Assembly: GCF_900142065.1 (NCBI RefSeq) | Contig: NZ_FSRJ01000001.1 | Coordinates: forward strand, 310,001-374,000 | Length of the DNA stretch: 64,000 bases | Source: Agromyces cerinus subsp. cerinus | Lineage (GTDB): Bacteria > Actinomycetota > Actinomycetes > Actinomycetales > Microbacteriaceae | Reading direction: 5' to 3' | Part shown: positions 1-9,069 of the stretch, one piece after another | Layout: each line of letters starts with the position of its first letter | Numbering within the stretch: the first letter of the stretch is position 1 | The notes under the pieces: generated by a model | Databases searched by the model: none | Told to the model about the DNA's origin: nothing | What the model saw: the letters and a program-made list of their open reading frames with translations, nothing else | Position numbers and translations under genes: made by a program

Positions 1-487
1 CCTGCGGCGTCTGGCCGAGCCAGGAGTGCGATCGGTCGAGCGAACCCTCGATGAATCCGTCGTCGCTGACGAGCTTGACCTGCACCGTGCTGGGCATGCC
101 GAGCATCGCGGCTCCGTGCTCGACCGTCGCCGAGACGACGCGCTCGATGAGCTCCGCCGTGGCGAACGGCCTGACGCCGTCGTGCGTGATCACGATGTCG
201 CCCGTGGTCGCTTCGAGGCCGTTCATCGCGGAGAGGTGGCGCTCGGCGCCGCCGTGCACGAACGTCACCTCGAGTCCGCCCTCTTCGACGAGGATCCGCC
301 GGTACTCGGCCTCGTGCTCGGGGCTCACGGTCACGACGACCTCGTCGATGATCGGCACCATCATCGACCGAACGGTGCGCTCGATGATGGTCATCCCGTC
401 GAGTTCGACGAGCAGCTTGTTCGAGCCGAAACGCGTGCCCTTGCCGGCGCACGTGACGATCGCCGAAACCTTGTGTCCCTCGTACAT
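1..487 (-). CDS. IspD-family cytidylyltransferase (3' end outside window)
   Basis: About 162 residues are visible, and the C-terminus is cut by the window edge. The N-terminus carries the nucleotide-binding loop CAGKGTRFG at about residues 14-22, with Cys where most IspD proteins have Ala. It is followed by the family signatures GGAERHLSAMNGL, HDGVRPF and GQTPQ. The family transfers CMP from CTP to 2-C-methylerythritol 4-phosphate (IspD) or to ribitol 5-phosphate (TarI/Bcs1 type). The ATG shares its A with the TGA of the upstream epimerase (TGATG at 485-489), so the two are translationally coupled. Because it sits in a glycan operon, a CDP-polyol role in surface polymer synthesis is an inference as likely as the isoprenoid role. 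The visible sequence does not decide between them. Confidence 0.85.
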   Translation of the reverse strand, partial: MYEGHKVSAIVTCAGKGTRFGSNKLLVELDGMTIIERTVRSMMVPIIDEVVVTVSPEHEAEYRRILVEEGGLEVTFVHGGAERHLSAMNGLEATTGDIVITHDGVRPFATAELIERVVSATVEHGAAMLGMPSTVQVKLVSDDGFIEGSLDRSHSWLGQTPQ

Positions 488-1272
488 CAGACCACCTCTC
501 GGATCGATCGGGCGAACTCGCGGATGCCGTCGAGTTCGGCGGCCTCGTCGAGCAGGTAGCCGCCGGAGGCTCCGAACAGACCGGCGTGCTCCGTGCGCAT
601 GTCGCGACTGTACATCGCGGCGAACGGGTCGGCCGGTCCGGGGTCGTTCTGCGAGACGTCGATGCCGAATCCCTCGCGTGCGACGGTGTCGGCGCGGAGT
701 GGCGGAGTGGCCAGGTTCAACGAATCGATGCCCGCCTCGAGCGCGACGCCGATGTCGTTCCAGAGGCGTCGGGCATCGTAGTACTGGAACTCGGCGTCGG
801 GCCGGATGTGCTCCACGCGGTAGTCGTTCGCGAGATCGTAGATGATGCCCTTCTTCAGGCCGTCGCCGTACAGCTGAGGGAGCCGAATCACGAGGGTGTC
901 GTGCGCGGCGGAGAGGCGCTGCTCCTGGTGGAGACGGTTGGCACCGTAGGGAGTGAGGTCCTCGGGGCTCAGCGGGGTCGACTCGGTCGGCGTCGAGCCG
1001 CCGGCGTACACGCAGACGGTCGACACGAGCACGAGCTTGCCGATGCGCACCGAGTCGAGGCGATCGGCGAGCGCGTCGATCTCGGCGAGATCCTCCGGTC
1101 CGTTGCGGTTGATCCGGTGGGAGTCTGCACGGTTGCCGGCGCTCACCACCAGATCGAACGACTCGTTCGCGATCTCGGCGATGTTCCGGGTGTTGTAGAC
1201 GGCATCGAACTCGTGGCGGGAAGCGAGGTTGGATCCGACGAAGCCGGTGTAACCGATGAGGGCGGTTCGCAC
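487..1272 (-). CDS. NAD-dependent epimerase/dehydratase (extended SDR) with altered YxxxK
   Basis: A 261-residue extended SDR protein. The Rossmann loop GYTGFVGSN lies within the first 15 residues, and STVCVY gives the usual active-site strand. The catalytic YxxxK reads YGANR, so the lysine is replaced by arginine and standard activity is uncertain. The start is GTG at 1272, preceded by AGGAAAGG. Longer in-frame extensions lack a ribosome site and do not look like protein. It overlaps the downstream cytidylyltransferase by one base and follows two polymerase/ligase-like genes on the same strand. It is expected to act in the cytosol on a nucleotide sugar or polyol. The substrate cannot be read from the sequence. 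Confidence 0.85.
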   Translation of the reverse strand: MRTALIGYTGFVGSNLASRHEFDAVYNTRNIAEIANESFDLVVSAGNRADSHRINRNGPEDLAEIDALADRLDSVRIGKLVLVSTVCVYAGGSTPTESTPLSPEDLTPYGANRLHQEQRLSAAHDTLVIRLPQLYGDGLKKGIIYDLANDYRVEHIRPDAEFQYYDARRLWNDIGVALEAGIDSLNLATPPLRADTVAREGFGIDVSQNDPGPADPFAAMYSRDMRTEHAGLFGASGGYLLDEAAELDGIREFARSIREVV

Positions 1273-1388
1273 ATCTGCCTTTCCTAGTGGGGCGCTGACA
1301 GCTTTCCTCGAGAGGGGTGCTGACAGAAGGAGTGTAGTGGACACGGCTTCAGGGGCCGCTCGGATTCAGGGCGACGGAACGTCGGGAT

Positions 1389-2702
1389 TCACTCCCGCCG
1401 CAGGGCGTCGCGCCAGCTCATGTCGCGCGCGGCCTTGACCGCGCACACGACGAGCAGCATCCACCCGCCCTCGAAGAGGGCGAAGCTCTCGGCGAACGAG
1501 GTCACCGTGATCGCGACGAGCATGAGGGCGGGCCACACGTACACGACGCTGCGCCGCGTCGACGCGAGCAACCACGCGCGAACGAGGGCGACCCCGAGCA
1601 GCGCGATGAAGAGCAGCGCTCCGATCACGCCGACCTGGAAGTACACGTCGATGTAGGCGTTGAGCGCCGTGCCGTGAGCCCGGCCCGTGGCGAGCTCGAT
1701 CCACGTGTACGGCGGGGCATCCGGCCAGGGCCCGACCCAGCCCCAGCCCTGCAGCGGGTTGAGGTTCAGATACCGGGACAGCTCCCGCCAGACGTCGAGG
1801 CGCACGTCGAACTCGCTGCGTGCGTCGAGGAGCTCGATGATGCGGATGCGGAAGATCCACGCCGCGACGATCGTCACGACGCCGGTGACGAGCAGGGCGA
1901 TCTGCCAGCGCCAGCGCGTCGGCGCGGAGGCCTTCCGCAGGCCGTAGAGTGCCGCGAGCGCCAGCAGCGCGGCGCCGAGCGCGAACCAGGTCGTCGGCGA
2001 TCCGGAGAGGATCAGGCACAGCCCGGCGAGCGTGAGCGAGAGGATGGCGCGAGTGCGCTGCACGATCTTCATGCGCCATTCGACGAGGAAGGTGAGTAGG
2101 GCGATGAGCGCGACGAACCCGAGCATGTTGCGCGATCCGAAGATGCCCTGGATCGGCCCGAGCCCCGCGATGCCGCCCTCGATGCCGAGCACGCGGATGG
2201 GCACGTCGAGGATGATGCCCGACACGACCTCGAGCACGATCGAGAGGCCGAGGAGCGTCCGCATGACGTCGCCGAACGCACGCACGATCTGGATGGTGTC
2301 GCGCATCAGGGCGATGTAGACGCCGATGAACGCGAAGGCCACGAGGTAGCCGACGCGGGCGAGGGATGCCAGTGCAGGCAGGCTGCTCCACAGCGCCGAC
2401 GCCGTGCACCACCCGATGAACACGAGGATCGAGAGCGGGAGGATGCCGTACCACTCCACGGCACGCCAGCGCGCCACGAGTGAGGCGGCGCAGAGCACGA
2501 GGAGCCCGGCGATTGCGGCGAGCAGGCCCGGCGTGCCGATGATGCTGCGCACGGCATGCGTCGAGAAGGAGAGGCCCACGGCCGTGAGCGTGAGCGCCTG
2601 GGCGAAGCGGGCCGAGCCGACGAACTCGCGCAGCGCGATGCTCAGTTGCGATGGGCCGGCCGCGCCGTCGCTGCGGCCCCGGCCGACTCCGGGCGAGCTC
2701 AT
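1389..2702 (-). CDS. O-antigen ligase/polymerase-like membrane protein (first of two)
   Basis: A 437-residue protein with about ten to twelve hydrophobic segments and a long extracytoplasmic loop in the second half, the layout of the Wzy/O-antigen ligase (Wzy_C) superfamily. The segment NPLQGWGWVGPWP followed by ALNAYIDVYFQVGVIGALL matches the family's G-W-G plus H/N-N-x-x-x-D loop region. In its paralogue the same position reads AHNAWLDVWMQLGVIGV. It starts 31 bp after the paralogue's stop, so they share an operon. The likely role is polymerising repeat units or ligating a surface polysaccharide at the membrane. Here the usual His of the HN pair is Leu (ALNAY), which may alter activity. Confidence 0.8.
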   Translation of the reverse strand: MSSPGVGRGRSDGAAGPSQLSIALREFVGSARFAQALTLTAVGLSFSTHAVRSIIGTPGLLAAIAGLLVLCAASLVARWRAVEWYGILPLSILVFIGWCTASALWSSLPALASLARVGYLVAFAFIGVYIALMRDTIQIVRAFGDVMRTLLGLSIVLEVVSGIILDVPIRVLGIEGGIAGLGPIQGIFGSRNMLGFVALIALLTFLVEWRMKIVQRTRAILSLTLAGLCLILSGSPTTWFALGAALLALAALYGLRKASAPTRWRWQIALLVTGVVTIVAAWIFRIRIIELLDARSEFDVRLDVWRELSRYLNLNPLQGWGWVGPWPDAPPYTWIELATGRAHGTALNAYIDVYFQVGVIGALLFIALLGVALVRAWLLASTRRSVVYVWPALMLVAITVTSFAESFALFEGGWMLLVVCAVKAARDMSWRDALRRE

Positions 2703-2733
2703 CGGAGGTCGTCCCCGGTCAGCGAGGCTGGGC

Positions 2734-4098
2734 TCATCGAGCGACCTCGGGAGGGGGCATCCGTGACGCCGGCACCGGCAACGGCTCGGCGGGCAACGGC
2801 TCGTGCTCCCATTGGCGCCGCTTGGTCGACCAGGCGATCGCGATGAGCAGCAGCCAGCCGCTCTCGATCAGGAGGCGACTCTCGGCGAAGCTCTGGCCGA
2901 CGAGCGCGACGAGCAGCAGCAGCGGCACGAGAGCGGCGGCGGAGTGGGGGAGCGGGCGCCCCGAGGCATCCATCGGCCGGTCGACGGCGAGGAACCAGGA
3001 GCGCCACATGGCGCCGATCACGATCGAGGCGAATGCGATCACGCCGATGACGCCGAGCTGCATCCACACGTCGAGCCAGGCGTTGTGCGCCTGCAGGTAG
3101 GTGACGCCCTTGCGCACCGCCAGTTCTTCGAACGGCTCGACCCAGGGCACCCAGTATCCGACCCAGCCCCAGCCGAACCACGGGCGCTCGACCGCGAGCC
3201 CGACCACGGAGTTCCAGATGTCGAAGCGGCCGGTGAGGTCTTCGCTCTTGCCGAACAGGTCGAGCAGGCGATCCCAGAAGACGATCAGTGCGGTGACGGC
3301 AGCCACGAGCGCCGCCGCCGCGGTCCAGTAGACCCCGCGCCGATGCTCGGGTCCGACCCGCCGGGCCCAGAGCGCGAAGCCGAGCGCCACGAGCACGATG
3401 ACGGCGACGAGGATGATGGTCGCCGAGCGGGTGAGCGCGAACACGAGACCGGCGACGACGATCCATGCGATGCCGGAGCCCCGCCGGACGCTGCCCGCCG
3501 CGAGCATGGCGCCGAAGACGATGAGCCCGAGCAGCGCGACCATCGCGAGGAGGTTGCGGCTGGCGACGATGCCCTCGATGGGGCCGCCGTGGAAGAGGAG
3601 GCCGCGCGACCAGTAGAAGGCCATCGGCAGCTTCTCGCCGGTGACCTCGAAATCGGGGAAGTTCGGCAGCAGCGGCCCGCCGACGAAGATCGCGACCCAG
3701 AGCTCGAAGGCGAGCGAGAGCCCGAGCACCCACTTGAGCGCCCCGCCCAGGCAGCGCACGAACTGCGTCCAGTTGAGGCACAGCACGAGGGCGACGGCGG
3801 TGAAGGTGGTCGCGAGGGTGATGGCCACACCGAGGGCGGATGCCCCGGGGTAGAACGACCACGCGATCGAAACCGTCGCGAGCAGCACGAAGACGAGCGT
3901 CGACTTCGGCACGCGGCGCCAGATCCAGCTCGGCCTCACCTGTACGACCATGACGATGGCGCCGATCAGCACGACTGCGGCGACGATGCCGAACCCCCAC
4001 CAGCCGAGCAGATTGCGCCAGAACTGGCCTGCGAGCACCGTGAAGAGCGCGAACGTCGCGTAGGCGCCGATGAGCGGCGGGCGACGGGCTGAGGTCAT
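2734..4098 (-). CDS. O-antigen ligase/polymerase-like membrane protein (second of two)
   Basis: A 454-residue polytopic protein with the same architecture as its downstream neighbour: alternating hydrophobic helices, an RPWFGWGWVGYW segment, then AHNAWLDVWMQLGVIGV, the conserved loop of the Wzy_C/O-antigen ligase family. It keeps the His-Asn pair that the neighbour has lost. The ATG at 4098 has no ribosome site, but a TAGCCT hexamer ends 7 bases upstream, the pattern of a leaderless actinobacterial transcript. It is divergent from ugd, with only 57 bp between them, so glycan assembly and UDP-glucuronate synthesis may be controlled together. Its substrate is unknown. Confidence 0.82.
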   Translation of the reverse strand: MTSARRPPLIGAYATFALFTVLAGQFWRNLLGWWGFGIVAAVVLIGAIVMVVQVRPSWIWRRVPKSTLVFVLLATVSIAWSFYPGASALGVAITLATTFTAVALVLCLNWTQFVRCLGGALKWVLGLSLAFELWVAIFVGGPLLPNFPDFEVTGEKLPMAFYWSRGLLFHGGPIEGIVASRNLLAMVALLGLIVFGAMLAAGSVRRGSGIAWIVVAGLVFALTRSATIILVAVIVLVALGFALWARRVGPEHRRGVYWTAAAALVAAVTALIVFWDRLLDLFGKSEDLTGRFDIWNSVVGLAVERPWFGWGWVGYWVPWVEPFEELAVRKGVTYLQAHNAWLDVWMQLGVIGVIAFASIVIGAMWRSWFLAVDRPMDASGRPLPHSAAALVPLLLLVALVGQSFAESRLLIESGWLLLIAIAWSTKRRQWEHEPLPAEPLPVPASRMPPPEVAR

Positions 4099-4105
4099 GC
4101 GTTCA

Positions 4106-4111
4106 AGGCTA
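4106..4111 (-). promoter_or_regulatory. Predicted -10 hexamer, leaderless promoter
   Basis: TAGCCT on the minus strand lies 7 bases before the ATG at 4098. This is the TANNNT-N7-ATG arrangement of leaderless actinobacterial genes. Confidence 0.5.
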
Positions 4112-4155
4112 CCGTTCGCGTCCAGCACAATAGTGGTCGGACAAGAAGGTGGAAC

Positions 4156-5451
4156 ATGAAGATTTCGGTGATCGGCTGCGGATATCTCGGTGCTGTGCAT
4201 GCCGCGGCGATGGCCAAGCTCGGCCATGATGTGGTCGGCGTCGATACGGACCCCGCCAAGGTGGCGACGCTCGCGGCGGGCGAGGCGCCGTTCCACGAAC
4301 CGGGGCTTGCCGAACTGCTCCTCGACGGCGTCGAGGGCGGGCGACTGCGCTTCACCACCGACATCACGGAGACGGCCGGCGCCCAGGTGCATTTCCTCGC
4401 GGTCGGTACGCCCCAGCAGGCCGATTCGGACGCCGCCGACCTCCGATTCGTCCACGCGGCGATCGACGCGCTGCGCGCGGTGGTACAGCCCGGAGCACTC
4501 GTCGTCGGGAAGAGCACGGTTCCCGTCGGAACCGCGGCGGACCTCGCAGTGCGGCTCGCCGAGACGGGAGCCTCCCTGGCATGGAATCCCGAGTTCCTGC
4601 GAGAGGGGTACGCCATCGCCGACACGCTCACCCCCGACCGGCTCGTGTACGGCGTCACGGATCCGGGCCAGGCAGCGCTGCTGGACGAGGTCTACCGGGT
4701 CGCGATCGACGCGGGCACACCGCGCATCGTCACCGACCTCCCGACCGCTGAGCTCGTCAAGACGGCGGCCAACGCGTTCCTGGCCACCAAGATCAGCTTC
4801 ATCAACGCCATGGCCGAGATCGCCGAGGCGACCGGTGCGGATGTCACGACCCTCGCCGACGCGATCGGGCACGACGCACGCATCGGGCGGCGATTCCTCA
4901 ACGCGGGCATCGGATTCGGAGGCGGCTGCCTGCCGAAGGACATCCGCGCATTCACCGCCCGAGCCGAGGAGCTCGGCCGTGCCGAGTCGGTCGCCTTCCT
5001 CCGCCAGGTCGATGCGATCAACCTGCGTCGTCGTGAACGGGTCATCGACCTGAGCGTCGAACTGCTCGGCGGATCGGTGTTCCAGAAGCGCATCGCCGTG
5101 CTCGGGCTCACGTTCAAGCCCGACTCCGACGACGTCCGCGACTCGCCGGCGCTCGACGTCGCGGCACGACTGCACGGCCTCGGCGCCGACGTCGTCGCAA
5201 CGGACCCGCACGGAATCGAGAACTCGCGAATGAGGCATCCGCAGCTCGACTACGTGACCGACGTCGAGGCGGCGCTCGCCGGCGCGGAGCTCGCCGTGCT
5301 CGTCACGGAGTGGGACGAGTACCGATCACTGGACGCCGTTCGTGTCGCCGAGCTCATGGGCTCGGCGCGCATCATCGACGGGCGCAACGTGCTCGATGTC
5401 GCCACATGGAAGGCCGCTGGGTTCCAGTACCGGGGGCTCGGGCGCGAGTGA
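4156..5451 (+). CDS. ugd: UDP-glucose 6-dehydrogenase
   Basis: A 431-residue enzyme that oxidises UDP-glucose twice with NAD to give UDP-glucuronate, a precursor of acidic surface polysaccharide. The N-terminal Rossmann motif is VIGCGYLGAVHAAAMAKLGH. The middle domain carries the catalytic thiol in GFGGGCLPKD (Cys258), and FKPDSDDVRDSPA marks the C-terminal UDP-binding domain. Length and domain order are normal. AAGAAGGTGG precedes the ATG, so this gene uses a normal ribosome site, unlike its divergent neighbour. A GC-rich hairpin starts at the stop codon. It stands alone on the plus strand between two minus-strand glycan gene groups. Confidence 0.95.
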   Translation: MKISVIGCGYLGAVHAAAMAKLGHDVVGVDTDPAKVATLAAGEAPFHEPGLAELLLDGVEGGRLRFTTDITETAGAQVHFLAVGTPQQADSDAADLRFVHAAIDALRAVVQPGALVVGKSTVPVGTAADLAVRLAETGASLAWNPEFLREGYAIADTLTPDRLVYGVTDPGQAALLDEVYRVAIDAGTPRIVTDLPTAELVKTAANAFLATKISFINAMAEIAEATGADVTTLADAIGHDARIGRRFLNAGIGFGGGCLPKDIRAFTARAEELGRAESVAFLRQVDAINLRRRERVIDLSVELLGGSVFQKRIAVLGLTFKPDSDDVRDSPALDVAARLHGLGADVVATDPHGIENSRMRHPQLDYVTDVEAALAGAELAVLVTEWDEYRSLDAVRVAELMGSARIIDGRNVLDVATWKAAGFQYRGLGRE

Positions 5452-5495
5452 GAGCGGCCGCGATGGGCCGCAGCCCGATCGCGGCCTCGCTCTCT
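5450..5495 (+). terminator. Hairpin after ugd
   Basis: GAGAGC-GGCCGCGAT on the left pairs with ATCGCGGCC-(TC)-GCTCTC on the right: 15 pairs with a 2-base bulge. It begins at the ugd stop. There is no T tract, as is common for actinobacterial terminators. Confidence 0.55.
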
Positions 5496-5933
5496 GGGTG
5501 TGGTGCCAGGGTGTTCATGTAAGTGCGAAGTCCGACATATCGGCGACCGAACCGCCCGGGTGCTCGGCCGCTTCGAGCTGACGTCTGAGCGCAGGGGCAG
5601 ATCTCTGTGCTGTTCGGTAATAGTGGCCAGCGGTGTCGCGATTGAGCACGTCGCGCAAGCCTTCCCCAGTTGGGCTCGCGCAACGTTCATCATCGATTGA
5701 GGACATTGGGGGACGGCCTGGTTGTGCCCGTACTCGGCGAAGGTGGTCGCGGAGCAGGTCGACTGGACCCGTGCACGTGCGGTGTTGTGCTGGACCACGG
5801 CACGGCGTAGTCCGGTACTGGCACGTTCGATTTTGAGGATGCGCGCCTGAGCACGTGACGGAGATCGAGAAACGTAAGGATTCAAGACCGGATGCGGCGA
5901 GGAGACCGCCTGGCGGGCGGGTTGTCGGGGCGG
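5496..5933. other. Stretch without a supported gene
   Basis: Between the ugd hairpin and the stop of the minus-strand HTTM gene there are about 440 bases of lower GC than the flanks, with no protein I recognise. A 63-codon minus-strand frame (5515-5706) and a frame through 5710-5850 have ordinary amino-acid composition but no ribosome site and no recognisable family motif. It may be the decayed remains of a gene at the edge of the low-GC island. Confidence 0.5.
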
Positions 5934-7544
5934 CTACTCGGCTGAGACCACGTATTCGAGCTCAACCCGCGTGTCGGTCTGTGCTCCTTCGCGATACTCC
6001 GTACGCGTCCAACGAACGATGAGCTCGTCTCCGGTCGCGAGCCCCGGGAGGGCGCCAGCCTCGACCCTTTGAGCGTCGGACAACCGGGCATGCAGCGGGA
6101 GCGCAGCGAACCTGTGCCCGAGCGTACTCAGTTCTGCAAACCGAGAGGCTCCGTCAGCTGGCGCCGGGAAGTGAAACAGTGCCAAGTTGGTTGCATATGG
6201 TTCGGTGATGCCGAACAACTCGGTGGCGCTGATCGCGCGCTCGTGTTTATTCGATCGAATCGCCAACGACTGTGTTGTGGTGTTGATCACACCTCCGGTC
6301 GATTGGTTCCCCATGAAAAGGGGCCCCATGATCGACGGATATGGTTCCGAGGCAAGGTACGTGATGACCGGTGCGCTGCACGCGAGGAACGCCACGGCGA
6401 ACGCCGCTGCCAGGCCGTGTATCGGAGGGAGCCGAGGTTGTAGCTCGCACTCGGGAGAACGTCGGACGGTGATCGCCGCGAACGTGGTGAAGATCAACAA
6501 AACGAGCAGCCCGACTGTCGCGCTCGAGTTGACGGTCGGCATGTGAGGTACGACTGTGCGTATATCGAGCTCGGCGACATATTGCCAGAGCGACAACAGC
6601 GCGAGTGTGATCGCGATTGGCCAGCGCCATACGACAAGCGCCGGGCGCTCGCGCTGATTGGGATGCCCTCGGTCACTCGGTGTTTTCGCTCCAAGGGTCC
6701 CGATCAGGATCAGATAGACCAAGACCAGTTTCGAGAAGTCGATTCCGAGCACGAAGAGGATTCCGATGTGGAATATCGCAGCGCCGATCACGTAGAACCG
6801 CGCGACCGGTCGGAGGGCGATCGCCACGAAGAACCCCAACTCGAACAGTACTGTGGCGAGATCCAGACACTTCCAAGCCCATCCGGGAAGTGTTTCGAGC
6901 AAGAGGGTTCCGGCTGGGGGAAGACCGTAGGAGTTCGCGTAGAGCGTCGCCCATGCTTCGAGAGCGGAGCCATCAGGGCGAAGCCAGCCGGTTGCGGCCT
7001 TTGCCAGACCCGACGTGAAGAACATTGCACCGACCGCGAGTGCCACGGCCGCGACGGCGAGCGCAGAATGATCGCTTCTGCGGCGGATGCGCGATTGGTA
7101 GGAATCAATCGACATCGTCTCTCCCCATCCCGAAAACGCCATCACTGCTGGCACTACGGTGTACAGGAGAATATCGTGGTCGATCTTGCCGGTGCTGTAG
7201 CGCGTACCTGCGAGGATCGATTCGGAGAGCGCGAACGCGAGCGACGCGTCGCGCGTTCGCCAGCCCATCAAGATCAAGATGAGGGCGGCGCGCGAGAGGA
7301 GCTCCAGCGCGAGGAGGAATGCCTCTGGTGGGAACTCCGGTAACACGGCCATCGGCCCGAGGGGCGGTGCGAAAAGTTCGCCGGCTAAGCGGCCGAGCGG
7401 TGCAGCATCGGTCGGCACCCAGATGAAGAGGAGTCCGCCCGCGAACGCGATTCTCGAGAGTGCGAGCGTCCTGGTCGGTGTCGCCCACTGGCGTATCCAG
7501 ATCGATGTGATCTTGTCGGCGGTACTTCTTGAAGTGACACTCAC
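5934..7544 (-). CDS. HTTM-domain (gamma-carboxylase-like) integral membrane protein
   Basis: A 536-residue protein with a hydrophobic N-terminal two thirds. The HTTM-type core shows LSRIAFAGGLLFIW, then LSESILAGTRYSTGKIDHD, VVPAVMAFSGWGE, and GAMFFTSGLAKAATGWLRPDG. The last is the signature of the HTTM family, which includes vitamin K-dependent gamma-carboxylase relatives. Further helices follow, then a soluble, probably extracytoplasmic C-terminal domain from about residue 410. Bacterial members have no established common reaction. It is the last gene of the low-GC glycan block and overlaps the upstream glycosyltransferase-like gene by 4 bp (ATGA), so it is co-translated with it. A role in modifying or exporting the polymer is an inference. 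Confidence 0.75.
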   Translation of the reverse strand: MSVTSRSTADKITSIWIRQWATPTRTLALSRIAFAGGLLFIWVPTDAAPLGRLAGELFAPPLGPMAVLPEFPPEAFLLALELLSRAALILILMGWRTRDASLAFALSESILAGTRYSTGKIDHDILLYTVVPAVMAFSGWGETMSIDSYQSRIRRRSDHSALAVAAVALAVGAMFFTSGLAKAATGWLRPDGSALEAWATLYANSYGLPPAGTLLLETLPGWAWKCLDLATVLFELGFFVAIALRPVARFYVIGAAIFHIGILFVLGIDFSKLVLVYLILIGTLGAKTPSDRGHPNQRERPALVVWRWPIAITLALLSLWQYVAELDIRTVVPHMPTVNSSATVGLLVLLIFTTFAAITVRRSPECELQPRLPPIHGLAAAFAVAFLACSAPVITYLASEPYPSIMGPLFMGNQSTGGVINTTTQSLAIRSNKHERAISATELFGITEPYATNLALFHFPAPADGASRFAELSTLGHRFAALPLHARLSDAQRVEAGALPGLATGDELIVRWTRTEYREGAQTDTRVELEYVVSAE

Positions 7545-9037
7545 CTCGTCGACGTTCCGCGCGAACGATGGCGTAGCACCATGTTCAACGCGGCGCCGTA
7601 GGGTCTAGCGATGCGCTCGGCGAGACGGATGATCCGCCTCGACCGGAATGCGTCGAACTCGCGCTCCGTGCGGTCGAGCCGCGCAGCGACAGCCTCAGCA
7701 GCTGCGGTTGCCCTGTCCGCGGCATCGCGTGAATTCGACGCCGCGAAAAGCGCATCGTCGCGTTCGCGCTCGACAACTGCCAGGCTCGAATCGAGAGATT
7801 CCCGTAGTTCTCGTGCGTGCTGTCTCGCCCGGTCGCGCTGCTTCTCGAACGCCGTAGATTTCGCCTTGAGATGCGCCCGCTGTTGCTCGAGCACGGCGAT
7901 CCGATCGAGCCCTTTGCGGCGCCCGCGCTCGCGTTTCGCGCTGCCCTCCACGGCTGAGACCCAGGTGGCGGTGAGGTCTTGGAGGAGCTCCAAAGCGGTC
8001 TGATCCTCTCGGCTCAGCGCCCAAGTGTTTCGCTGCGACGTTCTGCAGGATTCGATTACCCGGGGAATCTGTGAGCTAAGAAGGTAACAGTCGCCAATCC
8101 GGTCTGCGATCTCGTCGAGATGCGTTTTCGCATCGACGAGTCCGTTCTCCAATTCGTCGGCGATCGTCTCGGCAGTCTTCTGTCCAAAGCCGCGGCCGGA
8201 GAAGTTATGGTGTGCGGACTTCTCCAGATTCGACGGATTCAACCACCCGGGCCCGCCGAAGCGATCGTAGCAATAGACCGGTCGCCCACCGACGAGAGCG
8301 TACTGGACTGTCTTACCGATGGTGACGACGGCGTCGTACTCGCCGAGGAGGCTCGGAGTGATGCGCGACAGCTGCGTTGTGGCCTTAGCCGTGGACTCCC
8401 CGAATAGATCCAAGTCGATCCGACCCTCGAGCAGGGCGACTGCTTCGAGAAGCTCATCTGGGATGTGGTTCGACACAATCGCAAGTCGAGGTCGAGCACG
8501 AGCGTTGAGAGCAGGCATCGCCGTGAATGCGTCGGGTGCTGGATTCGGAAAGACCCGGATCCGTTCGTGACTCAGTGATGCAAGCGCGCCACGAGCCGAT
8601 TGGGCTTCCATCGTCTCTTCGGAGTTGAACAGGGAAAGCGTTGCGAGTTGCCGCTCGATCGACGGGAGCATCGGGTGTTCGATCGGATGCACCCCAGACA
8701 TGTGGTTGAAGACTATGGGCGCGTCGATGTCGCCCGCTGCGACAATCTTTGGGATCACACAATGATGGATCCAGACGAGTTCAAAGTCGTACTGGCCCAA
8801 TCGATCCGACAGATTCGGATCTGACATCAGGATGACTTCGACGTCACCCGCGTTCAGAATCTCTTCCCGCATCGGGCTTTCGAATGCATGGGTCACGACG
8901 ACAACGGGCGAGCCTGTCGAAGCGAAATGCTCGACAAGTTCGAGAGTGACAATCTCTGATCCAGCAAACCGACGCAGTTGAGACTGGGTGATGAGGATGG
9001 CCCGTGATGGCGGTTGTATGGTCATCGATCGCCCCAT
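7541..9037 (-). CDS. Glycosyltransferase-like protein with C-terminal coiled coil
   Basis: A 498-residue protein. Residues 1-340 form two Rossmann-like halves as in GT-B enzymes: LITQSQLRRFAGSEIVTLEL near the N-terminus, a linker near VSNHIPDELLEAVALLEG, then VTIGKTVQYALVGGRPVYCY, which resembles the donor-site region of GT4 proteins. The usual E-x7-E pair is not clear. Residues 350-465 are rich in Arg, Glu and Ala in heptad-like order, a likely long coiled coil. The end reads FRSRRIIRLAERIARPYG, a basic amphipathic helix that could touch the membrane. GC content is visibly below that of the rest of the window. It belongs to a five-gene minus-strand group. Sugar donor and acceptor are unknown. 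Confidence 0.65.
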   Translation of the reverse strand: MGRSMTIQPPSRAILITQSQLRRFAGSEIVTLELVEHFASTGSPVVVVTHAFESPMREEILNAGDVEVILMSDPNLSDRLGQYDFELVWIHHCVIPKIVAAGDIDAPIVFNHMSGVHPIEHPMLPSIERQLATLSLFNSEETMEAQSARGALASLSHERIRVFPNPAPDAFTAMPALNARARPRLAIVSNHIPDELLEAVALLEGRIDLDLFGESTAKATTQLSRITPSLLGEYDAVVTIGKTVQYALVGGRPVYCYDRFGGPGWLNPSNLEKSAHHNFSGRGFGQKTAETIADELENGLVDAKTHLDEIADRIGDCYLLSSQIPRVIESCRTSQRNTWALSREDQTALELLQDLTATWVSAVEGSAKRERGRRKGLDRIAVLEQQRAHLKAKSTAFEKQRDRARQHARELRESLDSSLAVVERERDDALFAASNSRDAADRATAAAEAVAARLDRTEREFDAFRSRRIIRLAERIARPYGAALNMVLRHRSRGTSTR

Positions 9038-9069
9038 TCAGTCTTGATCATCGCAGCTGGTTCGGTTAC

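Noticed and set aside
5515..5706. A 63-codon minus-strand frame in the ugd-HTTM gap
   Set aside because: It has plausible composition but no ribosome site, no -10 pattern before the ATG and no family I can name; kept only as a possible remnant.
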